Assembly: GCA_002418725.1 (NCBI GenBank)
Contig: DIER01000023.1
Coordinates: 9,260-58,436, forward strand
From: Acholeplasmataceae bacterium UBA5769
Lineage (GTDB): Bacteria; Bacillota_I; Bacilli_A; Acholeplasmatales; Acholeplasmataceae
Reading direction: 5' to 3'
DNA length: 49,177 nt
Part shown: one piece after another, positions 25,087 to 34,312 of the stretch
Layout: the number at the start of each line of letters is the position of its first letter
Numbering within the stretch: position 1 is the stretch's first letter
Notes under the pieces: generated by a model
Database searches by the model: none
Told to the model about the DNA's origin: nothing
What the model saw: the letters and a program-made list of their open reading frames with translations, nothing else
Program-made: the position numbers and the translations under genes

Positions 25087-26553
25087 ATGCAAGTTGTCAA
25101 TAAAAAATGGCCAATCGAAAAATTTCTTGCCATGCGTAAAGAAGTCTTAGCCTCATGGCCAACGGGTCAAGATCCCCTACTCGATTTAGATCTTGCCATA
25201 CAAACATTAAAAAATGTTCCTGATCATAAAAACTTTGCACTTAAGTTAAAACGTGCAAAAGAAGAGAAAAGAACTTTTGTTCAACCACGTGCTGGTGTAG
25301 CGTTACTCAATGAACACATTGATTTAATGCGTCACTTAGAAGCTGCAGGCGCAGATTTTTTGCCCTCTACTATTGACTCTTATACCAGACAAAACCGATA
25401 TGCTGAAGCTGAGGAAGGTATTTTAGTCTCACAAAAAGAAGGACGCTCAATGCTGAATGGTTTTCCAGCAGTCAACCATGGTGTCAGTGCGTGTAAAGAA
25501 GTTTTGGACGCGGTTAACGTGCCACTTCAAGCCAGACATGGAACACCTGATGCAAGATTGTTATCTGAGATTATTCACGCTGCGGGATGGACCTCAAATG
25601 AAGGTGGCGGTATTTCTTATAACCTTCCCTATGCGAAAAACATTTCGCTCGCAGATTCCATTTATTACTGGCAGTATTGCGACCGCTTGGTTGGTTATTA
25701 TGAAGAACACGGCATTCACATTAACCGTGAACCGTTTGGTCCATTGACTGGAACACTTGTACCTCCCTCGATTGCTATCACCATCGGTATCATTGAAGCC
25801 CTTCTTGCTGCTGAGCAAGGCGTTAGAAATATCACGGTTGGTTACGGCCAATGTGGCAATGTGATGCAAGATGTTGCGGCCATACACATGTTGCAACAAC
25901 TCACTGAAACTTATTTAGAAAGATATGGTTATGATGTTGAAGTGACCACCGTTTTTCACCAATGGATGGGTGGTTTTCCACAAGATGAAGCGAAAGCATC
26001 AGGCTTAATTGCGATGGCTTCTACGGTTGCTGCTTTAGCAGGAGCAACCAAAATGATTACCAAGACGCCTTATGAGTCTATCGGTGTGCCAACCAAAGAG
26101 ATCAATGCATTTGGTATTCGTGAATCTAAAATGGTTGTGTCACTGTTGAAAGACCAAAAAATGCCTTTATCCGATGCATTAATCATCGAAAAAGAACAAA
26201 TTAAAAAAGAAGTGAACTGCTTGATGGACCGTGTCTTTGAACTTGGTGATGGTGATTTAGCCGTTGGAACAATTAAGGCATTTGAACTTGGTGTCATCGA
26301 TGTGCCTTTTGCACCATCTAAGCAAAACCAAAACAAAGTATTACCCGCGAGAGATAACGAAGGTTGTGTCCGAATTCTTGAATTTGGTCAACTCGGTATG
26401 ACAGAAGATATCAAACAATTTCATAGAGCAAAACTAGACGAAAGGGCAAAAACTGAAGGCCGCGAAATCACCTTCCAAATGACTGTTGATGATGTTTATG
26501 CAGTGTCAATGGGCGAAATGATCGGAAGACCTCAGAAAGTAAATCGTAAATAA
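25087..26553 (+). CDS. glmE: Glutamate mutase, large (catalytic) subunit
   Basis: A 488-residue TIM-barrel protein, essentially the length of the clostridial enzyme. Arginines that should bind the glutamate carboxylates are seen in VQPRAGV (Arg68), YTRQNRY (Arg101) and QARHGTPDARL (Arg150), near the positions known for the characterised enzyme. NREPFGPLTGTLVPP is another conserved block. It generates the substrate radical with adenosylcobalamin held by MutS. AGGAG precedes the ATG, 9 bp after mutL. Together with mutS it catalyses the first step of the methylaspartate pathway of glutamate fermentation. Confidence 0.96.
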   Translation: MQVVNKKWPIEKFLAMRKEVLASWPTGQDPLLDLDLAIQTLKNVPDHKNFALKLKRAKEEKRTFVQPRAGVALLNEHIDLMRHLEAAGADFLPSTIDSYTRQNRYAEAEEGILVSQKEGRSMLNGFPAVNHGVSACKEVLDAVNVPLQARHGTPDARLLSEIIHAAGWTSNEGGGISYNLPYAKNISLADSIYYWQYCDRLVGYYEEHGIHINREPFGPLTGTLVPPSIAITIGIIEALLAAEQGVRNITVGYGQCGNVMQDVAAIHMLQQLTETYLERYGYDVEVTTVFHQWMGGFPQDEAKASGLIAMASTVAALAGATKMITKTPYESIGVPTKEINAFGIRESKMVVSLLKDQKMPLSDALIIEKEQIKKEVNCLMDRVFELGDGDLAVGTIKAFELGVIDVPFAPSKQNQNKVLPARDNEGCVRILEFGQLGMTEDIKQFHRAKLDERAKTEGREITFQMTVDDVYAVSMGEMIGRPQKVNRK

Positions 26554-26554
26554 C

Positions 26555-27799
26555 ATGAAAATCAAACAAGTCATTTTAACAAAAAGTTATACAGGTTTTT
26601 ATTTTGATGACCAAAAAGCCATCAAAAAAGATGCAAAGAAAGATGGTTTTATGTACATCGGAGAAGCTATGACAGATGGTTTTAAGGAAGTTAGAGTTCC
26701 TGGTGAAGCCATCTCAGTTCAGTTAATCTTAACCTCTGGTGAAATAGGGGTTGGCGATTGCGCTGCAGTTCAGTACTCTGGTGCTGGTGGGAGAGATCCT
26801 CTGTTTTTAGCAGATGATTTTATACCTTTTATTGAAAAAAATATCGTGCCACATTTGATTGGTGAAGACGTGAGTTACTTTAGACCACTGGCTGAAAAGT
26901 ATGATCGCATGAAAATTGAAGGGCAACGCATTCATACAGCGATTCGTTACGGGATTACTCAAGCGCTTCTTTCTGCAACCGCACAATACACCAAAAGAAC
27001 GATGGCTGAAGTGATTCGTGATGAATATCATCCGACCTTAAAGAAACTTCACCGTATTCCTATTTTTGCACAATCAGGTGATGATCGTTACACCAATGTC
27101 GATAAAATGATCCTAAAAGAAGTGGATTCCATGCCACACGCTTTAATTAACAACGTCAAAGAAAAATTAGGCTATCATGGTGAAATCTTAAAAGACTATG
27201 TGATATGGATGCGTGATCGCGTGCTCGCAAAACGCATCGACCCAGATTATCTTCCTGTGTTCCACATCGATGTATACGGCACACTAGGTATTGCCTTTGA
27301 TAACAACATTGAAAAAATTGTTGATTATTTGATTGATCTTGCAAACACTGCAAAACCCTTCTTCTTACGTATCGAAGGACCGATAGATACCGGAGATCGT
27401 GAAGGCACCATGGTTGCACTCCGTGAAATCACAAAGAAAATCGATGAGGTGGGAACACCATTAGAAATCGTTGCAGATGAATGGTGTAACACCGTTGAAG
27501 ATATTAAATATTTCGCAGATCAAAAAGCAGGTCATATGCTTCAAATCAAAACACCAGATTTAGGTGGAATCAATAACATTGCTGAAGCTATTCTTTACTG
27601 TAAAGAGAAAAAGATTGGTGCTTATTGCGGTGGTACATGTAATGAAACAAACCTTTCCGCAGAAGCCACCACATCTGTTGCTATCGCTTGTGAAGCGGAC
27701 TTATGCTTGGCAAAACCAGCGATGGACGTTGATTCAGGTTATATGATTGTCAATAACATGATGGAGCGTGTGATCGCACTTTCCAATGCTAGAAAATAG
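26555..27799 (+). CDS. mal: Methylaspartate ammonia-lyase
   Basis: A 414-residue member of the enolase superfamily. Magnesium-ligand and catalytic blocks are all present: VFHIDVYGTLG, FLRIEGPID, VADEWCNTVEDI and LQIKTPDLGGINN, whose lysine is the general base in the clostridial enzyme. It removes ammonia from 3-methylaspartate to give mesaconate. The ATG follows the glmE stop by one base and no good ribosome site is visible, so it probably depends on translational coupling. It is the second step of the pathway; the product would go to the hydratase encoded divergently at 21735-23143. Confidence 0.96.
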   Translation: MKIKQVILTKSYTGFYFDDQKAIKKDAKKDGFMYIGEAMTDGFKEVRVPGEAISVQLILTSGEIGVGDCAAVQYSGAGGRDPLFLADDFIPFIEKNIVPHLIGEDVSYFRPLAEKYDRMKIEGQRIHTAIRYGITQALLSATAQYTKRTMAEVIRDEYHPTLKKLHRIPIFAQSGDDRYTNVDKMILKEVDSMPHALINNVKEKLGYHGEILKDYVIWMRDRVLAKRIDPDYLPVFHIDVYGTLGIAFDNNIEKIVDYLIDLANTAKPFFLRIEGPIDTGDREGTMVALREITKKIDEVGTPLEIVADEWCNTVEDIKYFADQKAGHMLQIKTPDLGGINNIAEAILYCKEKKIGAYCGGTCNETNLSAEATTSVAIACEADLCLAKPAMDVDSGYMIVNNMMERVIALSNARK

Positions 27800-27807
27800 G
27801 TGACGTT

Positions 27808-28065
27808 ATGAAGTATGCCACTGCAGGGACTTTGGAGTCCAATGATTGCTTAATCACCGTTTACGAAAATGAATCCTTAGATATCGTCATTGAGAGTATC
27901 GTTAAGGATGTTTTTGGTGATCAAATTTTAGCGGTCGTAGAAGAGGTCCTCCAGCCATTGAAAATCAAAAAAGTGAAAGTCTTGGTGCAAGATAAAGGTG
28001 CACTAGACTACACCATTCGTGCCAGACTTAAAACTGCGCTGAAAAGATGGGAGGATATTCAATGA
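27808..28065 (+). CDS. citD: Citrate/citramalate lyase acyl carrier protein (gamma subunit)
   Basis: An 85-residue acyl carrier protein. The prosthetic-group serine lies in AGTLESNDCL (Ser11), the site where 2'-(5''-triphosphoribosyl)-3'-dephospho-CoA is attached in citrate lyase. The C-terminal part with QDKGALDYTIRARLKTALKR is typical of CitD. It carries the acetyl group during cleavage. AGGTGAC is its ribosome site. Within this operon it most likely serves citramalate lyase, since methylaspartate-pathway genes precede it. It ends in an ATGA overlap with citE. Confidence 0.93.
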   Translation: MKYATAGTLESNDCLITVYENESLDIVIESIVKDVFGDQILAVVEEVLQPLKIKKVKVLVQDKGALDYTIRARLKTALKRWEDIQ

Positions 28066-28907
28066 AACGTAGTCTTCTTTTTATCCCTGCCAATTCCCCA
28101 GCTATGTTACAAAATGCCGATATTTTTGATGCTGATGCATTGATCTTCGATTTAGAAGATGCTATTAGCATATATGAGAAAGATGCTGCTCGTGACCTTA
28201 TGAGCTCCTATTTTTCAACCTATAAACTTGAAAACATGGAACTGATCATCAGAATTAACCAAATCGACTCACCTTTTTTTGAAAAAGATTTTGAACGCGT
28301 CTTGATGTGGCCAATTGATGCTTTGATGGTACCAAAGGCTAGTTATGAGAGTTTAAAAATGATTCAAGAACGCCTTTTAAAACGCGAGAAAAAAATGAAA
28401 AACACGAAACCTTTGATGCTTATTCCCATCATCGAACAAGCGATTCATCTTTTTGAAGTCGAAAAGATTGCATCCCTTGAACGTGTTTCCGCACTTCTTC
28501 TTGGTGGAGAAGATCTTGCAACAAACCTTGAAGTGGAGAGAACCAAAGAAGGTGAAGAAATTTTACTCGCAAGACAACTCGTCATCTATGCAGCGAAGGC
28601 ACATGGTAAAGAAGCCATCGATACACCTTTTACCGATGTCACGGATAAAGAAGGCTTAATGGCAGATGCACGGCATGCGAAAAAACTTGGCATGACGGGT
28701 AAGGCTTGCATTCATCCCGTCCAAATTGATGATGTGAATCTGATTTTTTCACCAACAGAGAAAGAAATTTTGTTTGCAAAACGTGTTTTAGACGCTTTTA
28801 AAGAAGCTTCTCTTCAAAACAAAGGTGTCTTTTCAGTCGATGGCAAAATGGTAGATAAGCCCATCATCGAACGTGCGAAAAAGCTCTTAGAGAAGGTGAA
28901 GTTATGA
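28062..28907 (+). CDS. citE: Citrate/citramalate lyase beta subunit
   Basis: About 281 residues of the CitE/HpcH aldolase fold. MKRSLLFIPANSPAM at the start, LIFDLEDAI near 31, MLIPIIEQA and LLLGGEDLATNL are family motifs; the acidic residues bind magnesium. It cleaves the (3S)-citryl or citramalyl thioester to acetyl carrier protein plus oxaloacetate or pyruvate. I use ATG 28062, which overlaps the citD stop and follows GGGAGG; a start 15 bp upstream would displace that site. The pyruvate-forming role is inferred from the glutamate mutase and methylaspartate lyase genes upstream. Confidence 0.94.
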   Translation: MKRSLLFIPANSPAMLQNADIFDADALIFDLEDAISIYEKDAARDLMSSYFSTYKLENMELIIRINQIDSPFFEKDFERVLMWPIDALMVPKASYESLKMIQERLLKREKKMKNTKPLMLIPIIEQAIHLFEVEKIASLERVSALLLGGEDLATNLEVERTKEGEEILLARQLVIYAAKAHGKEAIDTPFTDVTDKEGLMADARHAKKLGMTGKACIHPVQIDDVNLIFSPTEKEILFAKRVLDAFKEASLQNKGVFSVDGKMVDKPIIERAKKLLEKVKL

Positions 28908-30433
28908 ACACCATCAAAAATATACTCGGACGATCAATCCCTGAAGGGATGACTCCTTATCAAGGTGCTGATTATTATCTAAAAAAACAAAAACGTGTCC
29001 TTATTGATGAAGTCATCGTTGGTGGCGGTCATAAGACTGTCTACAGCGATATCGCATTGATCTTTGATACGTTTGGCATTAAAGATGGGATGACACTTTC
29101 TTTTCATCATCATTTGCGAAATGGTGATGGTGTTTTAAACTTAGTGCTTGCAGAAATCAAGAAAAGAAAGCTTAAAAACATGGTGCTTGCACCAAGTGCC
29201 ATTTTTCCTGTTCACGAAACGATGGTTCCACTTATAAAAAACGGCAGCATCGTTAAAATCTATACCAATTATATCAATGGACCCGTCGCTAAGGCTGTAG
29301 AGGAAGGTTATTTGAAAGAACTCCTCGTGATGGACACACACGGTGGTAGACCAAGAGCGATCGAATCGGGTGAACTCAAGATAGATGTCGCTTTTATTGC
29401 TGTACCAGCGGTGGATCGTTGTGGTCATGGTAACGGTATTGAAGGTCCTTCTGCGTGTGGCACACTAGGCTATGCGATACCTGATCTCTTATATGCCAAA
29501 CATAAAGTGGTTGTGACCGATCACCTTACGGATCGGGTGAAAAAAATCGATATTGATGGCAGATATGTCGATGCCATTTTGCATATCCCATCGATTGGTG
29601 ATCCGAGTGGTATCCAAAGTGGTACGACAAAACCTACACGTGATCCCATTCAACTTAAAATTGCTAAAAACACAGCGATGCTTATTCATGCCTGCGGTTT
29701 AATCAAAAAAGGTTTCAGTTTTCAAACTGGTGCAGGTGGAACATCTCTTGCTGTCGCTCAAGATATCGCACATTATATGAAAGAACATCACATCATTGGT
29801 TCTTTTGCTTCGGGTGGTATCACGAATTTTCTTGTTCACATGCACGAAGAAGGATTGTTTGAAAAACTTTATGATGTACAATGTTTTGATCTTGAAGCAA
29901 TTAAATCTTATGCTAGAAATAAAAATCATCTCATGATGAGTGCATCTCAATATGGTAACCCCTATGATAAACCGAAAGTAAACGAGCTTGATGTGGTTGT
30001 TTTAGGAGCTACAGAGATTGATACAGCGTTTAATGTCAATGTCACCACCGATTCGTTTGGTCATCTCATGGGTGGTAGTGGGGGTCATTCAGACACTGCT
30101 TTTGGTGCTAAATTGACGATAATTACGACGAATTTGCTGAAATCTCGTCTATCTATGGTAAAAAAAGAAGTAAGAACCATCACCACACCCGGTGAAACAG
30201 TAGACGTCTTGGTCACTGAAAGAGGGATTGCGATTCATCCCCGTCGTCAAGACTTGATCAAGAAACTCGAAGGTAGCAATCTTCCCCTCATGACGATTGA
30301 AGCGTTACTCGAAAAAGCGGAAGCTATCACGGGTAAACCCAAAGATATTCATCCTGAAGAAAAAATCGTCGGTGTTGTACGCTATCGCGATGGATCCATC
30401 ATTGATAGCATTTATCAAGTTAAAGGAGTCTAG
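28904..30433 (+). CDS. citF: Citrate/citramalate lyase alpha subunit (acyl-ACP transferase)
   Basis: A 509-residue protein, usual length for CitF. Glycine-rich motifs include EGMTPYQGAD, VGGGHKTVYSD, FQTGAGGTSLAVAQ and MGGSGGHSDTAFGAK near the C-terminal third. It transfers the acyl carrier protein from the acetyl group to citrate or citramalate, forming the thioester that CitE splits and releasing acetate. The ATG overlaps the citE stop (ATGA). The sequence cannot by itself separate citrate from citramalate as substrate; no citrate transporter or oxaloacetate decarboxylase is nearby, favouring citramalate. Confidence 0.95.
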   Translation: MNTIKNILGRSIPEGMTPYQGADYYLKKQKRVLIDEVIVGGGHKTVYSDIALIFDTFGIKDGMTLSFHHHLRNGDGVLNLVLAEIKKRKLKNMVLAPSAIFPVHETMVPLIKNGSIVKIYTNYINGPVAKAVEEGYLKELLVMDTHGGRPRAIESGELKIDVAFIAVPAVDRCGHGNGIEGPSACGTLGYAIPDLLYAKHKVVVTDHLTDRVKKIDIDGRYVDAILHIPSIGDPSGIQSGTTKPTRDPIQLKIAKNTAMLIHACGLIKKGFSFQTGAGGTSLAVAQDIAHYMKEHHIIGSFASGGITNFLVHMHEEGLFEKLYDVQCFDLEAIKSYARNKNHLMMSASQYGNPYDKPKVNELDVVVLGATEIDTAFNVNVTTDSFGHLMGGSGGHSDTAFGAKLTIITTNLLKSRLSMVKKEVRTITTPGETVDVLVTERGIAIHPRRQDLIKKLEGSNLPLMTIEALLEKAEAITGKPKDIHPEEKIVGVVRYRDGSIIDSIYQVKGV

Positions 30434-30434
30434 C

Positions 30435-31433
30435 ATGGCTTATCATTTCGTGTTATCCAAAAGCCCATCAGAGTTAGCGAAAACGAGGGATTTATTATCC
30501 TCTTCTCAACTTGTCATGGATAAACACGTGTCTGAAACCTACAACTTATATGATGATGATTTACTCGTTGGTACAGTTTCAATCCACGAAAATGTCATCA
30601 AAATGATTGCGATACATCACGGAAGACAAGGTGAACAACTGACGGGGTTGTTGTTACATCATGTGATGCGCATCTTTGAAGAGAAACAGATCAATAAATA
30701 CTTTATTTATACAAAACCAGAAAATAAGCATCTTTTTATCAGTTACCCCTTTTCTGTGGTATCTGAAACAAGTCATGTCTTACTTTTAGAAAATAAATTA
30801 TATCCCATTAAAGACCATTTGTTATCACTTAAATTAACTTTGAAACCAAGACATGGTGAAAAAGCAGCGATCGTGATGAACTGTAATCCGATGACTAAAG
30901 GACACCTCTATTTGATTGAGACGTGTGCCAAAGAGATGGGTGATGTCATCATCTTTTTGGTTGAAGAAAACAAATCTGTATTTCCTTATGATGTTCGCTT
31001 TAATCTTGTCAAGAAAGCAACAAAGCATTTAAAGAACGTCCACGTACTGCCCTCAACACCCTATATCATCAGTGCTGCTACATTTCCTACATACTTCATG
31101 AAAGAAGTCAGCGAAGCAAGCTCAAGATACATGGAATTAGACATTAAAATTTTTAAGGACTACTTCTTTCCCATGTTTGAACTAAGCTATCGTTATGTTG
31201 GTACAGAACCTAACGATGAAGCAACCTCTACATATAACAAAACCATGAAAACCATCTTAGGTGACAAACTTAAAATCGTTGAACGCAAAAAACATGAAAC
31301 TGAAATCATCTCAGCATCGCATGTAAGAGAATTAATGAGACAAAAAAAATACAGAGACATTAAAGTTCTCGTGCCAAGAGTCACGTATAAGTATTTAATG
31401 TCAAAGGAAGGAAAGGCACTTTTTCATGCATGA
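30435..31433 (+). CDS. citC: [Citrate (pro-3S)-lyase] ligase
   Basis: About 332 residues. The N-terminal ~130 residues look like a GNAT acetyltransferase domain. The nucleotidyltransferase part follows from IVMNCNPMTKGHLYLIE near 148, whose N-P-x-T-x-G-H is the T/HxGH ATP site. It acetylates the CitD prosthetic group with acetate and ATP, switching the lyase on. I choose ATG 30435, one base after the citF stop with AAAGGAG upstream; a longer reading frame from 30297 would lie inside citF. It overlaps the next gene by 8 nt. Confidence 0.93.
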   Translation: MAYHFVLSKSPSELAKTRDLLSSSQLVMDKHVSETYNLYDDDLLVGTVSIHENVIKMIAIHHGRQGEQLTGLLLHHVMRIFEEKQINKYFIYTKPENKHLFISYPFSVVSETSHVLLLENKLYPIKDHLLSLKLTLKPRHGEKAAIVMNCNPMTKGHLYLIETCAKEMGDVIIFLVEENKSVFPYDVRFNLVKKATKHLKNVHVLPSTPYIISAATFPTYFMKEVSEASSRYMELDIKIFKDYFFPMFELSYRYVGTEPNDEATSTYNKTMKTILGDKLKIVERKKHETEIISASHVRELMRQKKYRDIKVLVPRVTYKYLMSKEGKALFHA

Positions 31434-32697
31434 TCTGATCCTAACAGCAAGAGAAAACCGTGCAAAAGAAATCGAAAAATGGCTTCATCAAGGCAATGAA
31501 GCAGTTCTTTCAATTCGTGCAAACATGCCCACATCCATCAAGAACTCGAGTGAAGCGTATGTCATCGTACGCTTTTTTGAATGCCAAGTAAAAGAAAAGT
31601 TTAATGTGATAAAACATGAACGCTTTGAGCCAGCTGATGGACCCTATACGTTATGCTCAATCAAACATGAAAGGATGGCTCAATTAAAAAGAGAACTCAT
31701 GTCTCTTGAGGATAATCTTTCTATAGGCAGACTTGTTGATCTCGATTTATGGTCTATCCCTGATCAGTTATGGTCTAGAAGTGCCTTAGGCGAAAAGCCT
31801 AGAACGTGTTACCTTTGTGCAAAACCTGCTCACCAATGCGTACGTTCACAAGAACATGACATTAACGATGTCATAAACTACATTAAGAAAACCGTTTACG
31901 ATCATTTACGGAGTGAAGTTTACGCCATTGCTCAAAAAGCAATCACGCAAGAACTTCGTTTAGAACACAAGTTTGGTTTAGTCACACCGACGAGTATGGG
32001 CTCTCATAAAGATATGGATTACACACTCATGATGAAATCACACGAGATCATCTTGCCTTACTTTGTTGATATCTTTCGTTTAGGTTATGAAAAGGCTGAA
32101 CTCTATCATCTACTCGAATTGGCAAGACCTTTGGGCATTCAAACAGAAAAAAACATGATGCAAGTGACTGGTGGGATTAACACTTATAAGGGCTTGATCT
32201 TTATTCTTGGACTTGTATGTCTTTCATTGGGTTACACCATGAATCACCATCAAGATTTTAACCACATTTTCCAAAATATTCATCATCTCTCACAAAACAT
32301 CTTAAGTGACTTTGAAAAGAAACCCAAAACGTTTGGTGAGAAAGCATACCGTGAACATCAAATTCTAGGGGCGAGAGGTGAAGCCTACTTAGGTCTTCCA
32401 TCGGTTCATCACGCGCTTAACTTAATGTCAAATGCAACTATTTCTGATGCTTTATTAAGGCGTGTTTTACAGCAACTGATCAGGACCACTGATGACACCG
32501 TCTTACTTAAACGTGCAGGTTCCTTCGAAAACTACATGCACATTAAGAAAATGGTGGCATCTATTCAAGTAGATAACCTTGAAGAGGCGAAGAGCTTTAC
32601 AGCTTATGCCATTGAAAATCATCTCTCCTTTGGAGGTGCAGCGGATTTATTAATCGCCACCATCTTCTTATACGAAATCAAAAAACGCTATTATTAA
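31426..32697 (+). CDS. citXG: Fused CitX-CitG: apo-citrate lyase phosphoribosyl-dephospho-CoA transferase / triphosphoribosyl-dephospho-CoA synthase
   Basis: A 423-residue two-domain protein. Residues ~1-175 resemble CitX, with GRLVDLDLW near 104, SRSALGEKPRTCYLCAKPAH and the CVRSQEH block. Residues ~190-423 resemble CitG, with FGLVTPTSMGSHKDMDY and the NTYKGLIF loop. CitG makes the triphosphoribosyl-dephospho-CoA precursor from ATP and dephospho-CoA; CitX attaches it to CitD. The fusion supplies both maturation activities from one chain, as in some other bacteria. It is the last gene of the operon and is followed by a strong terminator. Confidence 0.9.
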   Translation: MHDLILTARENRAKEIEKWLHQGNEAVLSIRANMPTSIKNSSEAYVIVRFFECQVKEKFNVIKHERFEPADGPYTLCSIKHERMAQLKRELMSLEDNLSIGRLVDLDLWSIPDQLWSRSALGEKPRTCYLCAKPAHQCVRSQEHDINDVINYIKKTVYDHLRSEVYAIAQKAITQELRLEHKFGLVTPTSMGSHKDMDYTLMMKSHEIILPYFVDIFRLGYEKAELYHLLELARPLGIQTEKNMMQVTGGINTYKGLIFILGLVCLSLGYTMNHHQDFNHIFQNIHHLSQNILSDFEKKPKTFGEKAYREHQILGARGEAYLGLPSVHHALNLMSNATISDALLRRVLQQLIRTTDDTVLLKRAGSFENYMHIKKMVASIQVDNLEEAKSFTAYAIENHLSFGGAADLLIATIFLYEIKKRYY

Positions 32698-32703
32698 AAA
32701 AAT

Positions 32704-32735
32704 AAGAAGTACGAGTTCGACCACTCGTACTTCTT
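32704..32735. terminator. Bidirectional terminator between citXG and rocA
   Basis: AAGAAGTACGAG and CTCGTACTTCTT form a perfect 12-bp stem around an 8-nt loop. T-rich sequence follows on the plus strand, and the minus-strand reading also ends in T residues. It serves both convergent operons. Confidence 0.9.
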
Positions 32736-32740
32736 TTGAT

Positions 32741-34300
32741 TTAGAATGTTTCAGAAACAGTTTTACCTTGCATATGCAAGATCAAGTAATCTGGACCACC
32801 TGCTTTTGAGTCCGTTCCACTCATGTTAAACCCACCAAAAGGTTGGTAACCAACGATAGCACCCGTACATTTTCTGTTCAAATAAAGATTTCCAACATGG
32901 AATTCTCTTCTCGCTTTTTCAAGATGCATTCTATTTCTTGAAATCACGGCACCAGTGAGGCCATATTCGGTGTTATTCGCAACTTCAATAGCTTCATCAA
33001 AAGAACGAACCTTACATACCGCTAGAATTGGCCCAAAGATTTCTTCTTGCATCAAGGTAGACATTGGGTCTAAATCTTTAAAAATCGTTGGATAGATAAA
33101 GTATCCCTTCTTACCATCTGCAACCCCACCAATAACTTTCTTACCTTCTTTTTCACCAATCGTGAAATAAGAAGATATTTTTTCGAAAGCTTTTATATCG
33201 TTTACAGGTCCCATGAACGTATCTTGTTCTGCTGGGTCACCTACTTTGATTTTTTCAACAAGTTTAGTCATCTTTTCAATCACAGTATCATAAACTTTTT
33301 CATGAATGATGGCTCTTGAGCAAGCAGAACATTTTTGACCAGAAAAACCAAATGCTGATTTCACAATCGAATCTGCTGCTAAATCGAGATCTGCATCATC
33401 GTCTACGATGATCGCATCCTTACCACCCATTTCAGCAATCACACGTTTCAACCAAATTTGTCCTTTTTGAACCTTCGCTGCCTTTTCATAAATTGACATA
33501 CCGACATCTTTAGAACCGGTAAATGAGATAAATCTCATCTTGGGATGATTAACAAGGTAATCACCAATGACAGCTCCACTTCCTGGTAGGAAAGCAACAA
33601 CACCATGTGGTAATCCAGATTCTTCTAGTACTTCAACAAACTTATAGGCAATCACCTGTGTGGTTGAAGCTGGTTTAATTAAGACGGTATTTCCTGAAAC
33701 AATCGCAGCTGTTGTCATACCAACTAAAATAGCCAGTGGAAAGTTCCAAGGTGAAATGATGGCACCAACCCCTAAAGGAATATAGGTGTATTCGTTTCTT
33801 TCAAGGTCTCTTCGAGATAAGACAACGTCATCAATACGTGTTAAACTGAGCATTTGACGACCGTAGTACTCCAAAAAGTCAATCGCTTCAGCAACATCAG
33901 CATCAGCCTCACCCCAAGGTTTACCCGCTTCTTTGGTCATCAAAGCTGCAAATTCAAACTTTCTTCTTCTGATAATCCCTGCAGCTTTAAACAAAACATC
34001 AGCACGTACTTTGGGGTCAACCCATTTCCATGTTTCAAAGGTTCTTAAAGCGACTTGCATTGCTTCTTCAGCTTCTTTGAGTCCTGCTTGATAAATCGTA
34101 CCCACAACTTCTTGGTGTTTTGCAGGATTTAACGAGGTCATGGTTTTCTCTGTTTGAATGCGTTTGCCATCGATAATGAGGTCATACGTTTTTCCCATAT
34201 AGCCTTCGACAATGCTTAAGCCCTCTTGATACTTCTTCTTGTTTTCTTCTTTTGTAAAATCGGTGAGTGGTTCTGTTTGATAATGATAAATAGCCATCAT
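32741..34300 (-). CDS. rocA: 1-pyrroline-5-carboxylate (L-glutamate gamma-semialdehyde) dehydrogenase
   Basis: A 519-residue aldehyde dehydrogenase, the usual length of the monofunctional RocA/PruA type. Catalytic glutamate is in IAEMGGKDAIIVDDDADL and the nucleophilic cysteine in FSGQKCSACSRAI; SPWNFPLAILVGM and GSKDVG bind NAD. It oxidises glutamate semialdehyde, in equilibrium with pyrroline-5-carboxylate, to glutamate with NAD+. It is the last gene of a six-gene operon behind the proline dehydrogenase subunits, 12 bp after the FAD subunit and with AAAGGAG as ribosome site. Its product is the substrate of the convergent glutamate mutase operon. Confidence 0.94.
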   Translation of the reverse strand: MMAIYHYQTEPLTDFTKEENKKKYQEGLSIVEGYMGKTYDLIIDGKRIQTEKTMTSLNPAKHQEVVGTIYQAGLKEAEEAMQVALRTFETWKWVDPKVRADVLFKAAGIIRRRKFEFAALMTKEAGKPWGEADADVAEAIDFLEYYGRQMLSLTRIDDVVLSRRDLERNEYTYIPLGVGAIISPWNFPLAILVGMTTAAIVSGNTVLIKPASTTQVIAYKFVEVLEESGLPHGVVAFLPGSGAVIGDYLVNHPKMRFISFTGSKDVGMSIYEKAAKVQKGQIWLKRVIAEMGGKDAIIVDDDADLDLAADSIVKSAFGFSGQKCSACSRAIIHEKVYDTVIEKMTKLVEKIKVGDPAEQDTFMGPVNDIKAFEKISSYFTIGEKEGKKVIGGVADGKKGYFIYPTIFKDLDPMSTLMQEEIFGPILAVCKVRSFDEAIEVANNTEYGLTGAVISRNRMHLEKARREFHVGNLYLNRKCTGAIVGYQPFGGFNMSGTDSKAGGPDYLILHMQGKTVSETF

Positions 34301-34312
34301 AATCTCCTTTCG

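Noticed and set aside
27808..32697. A citrate fermentation operon
   Set aside because: The genes look like citrate lyase, but no citrate transporter or oxaloacetate decarboxylase is nearby and the operon starts with glutamate mutase and methylaspartate lyase; citramalate is the better substrate guess, though not proven.
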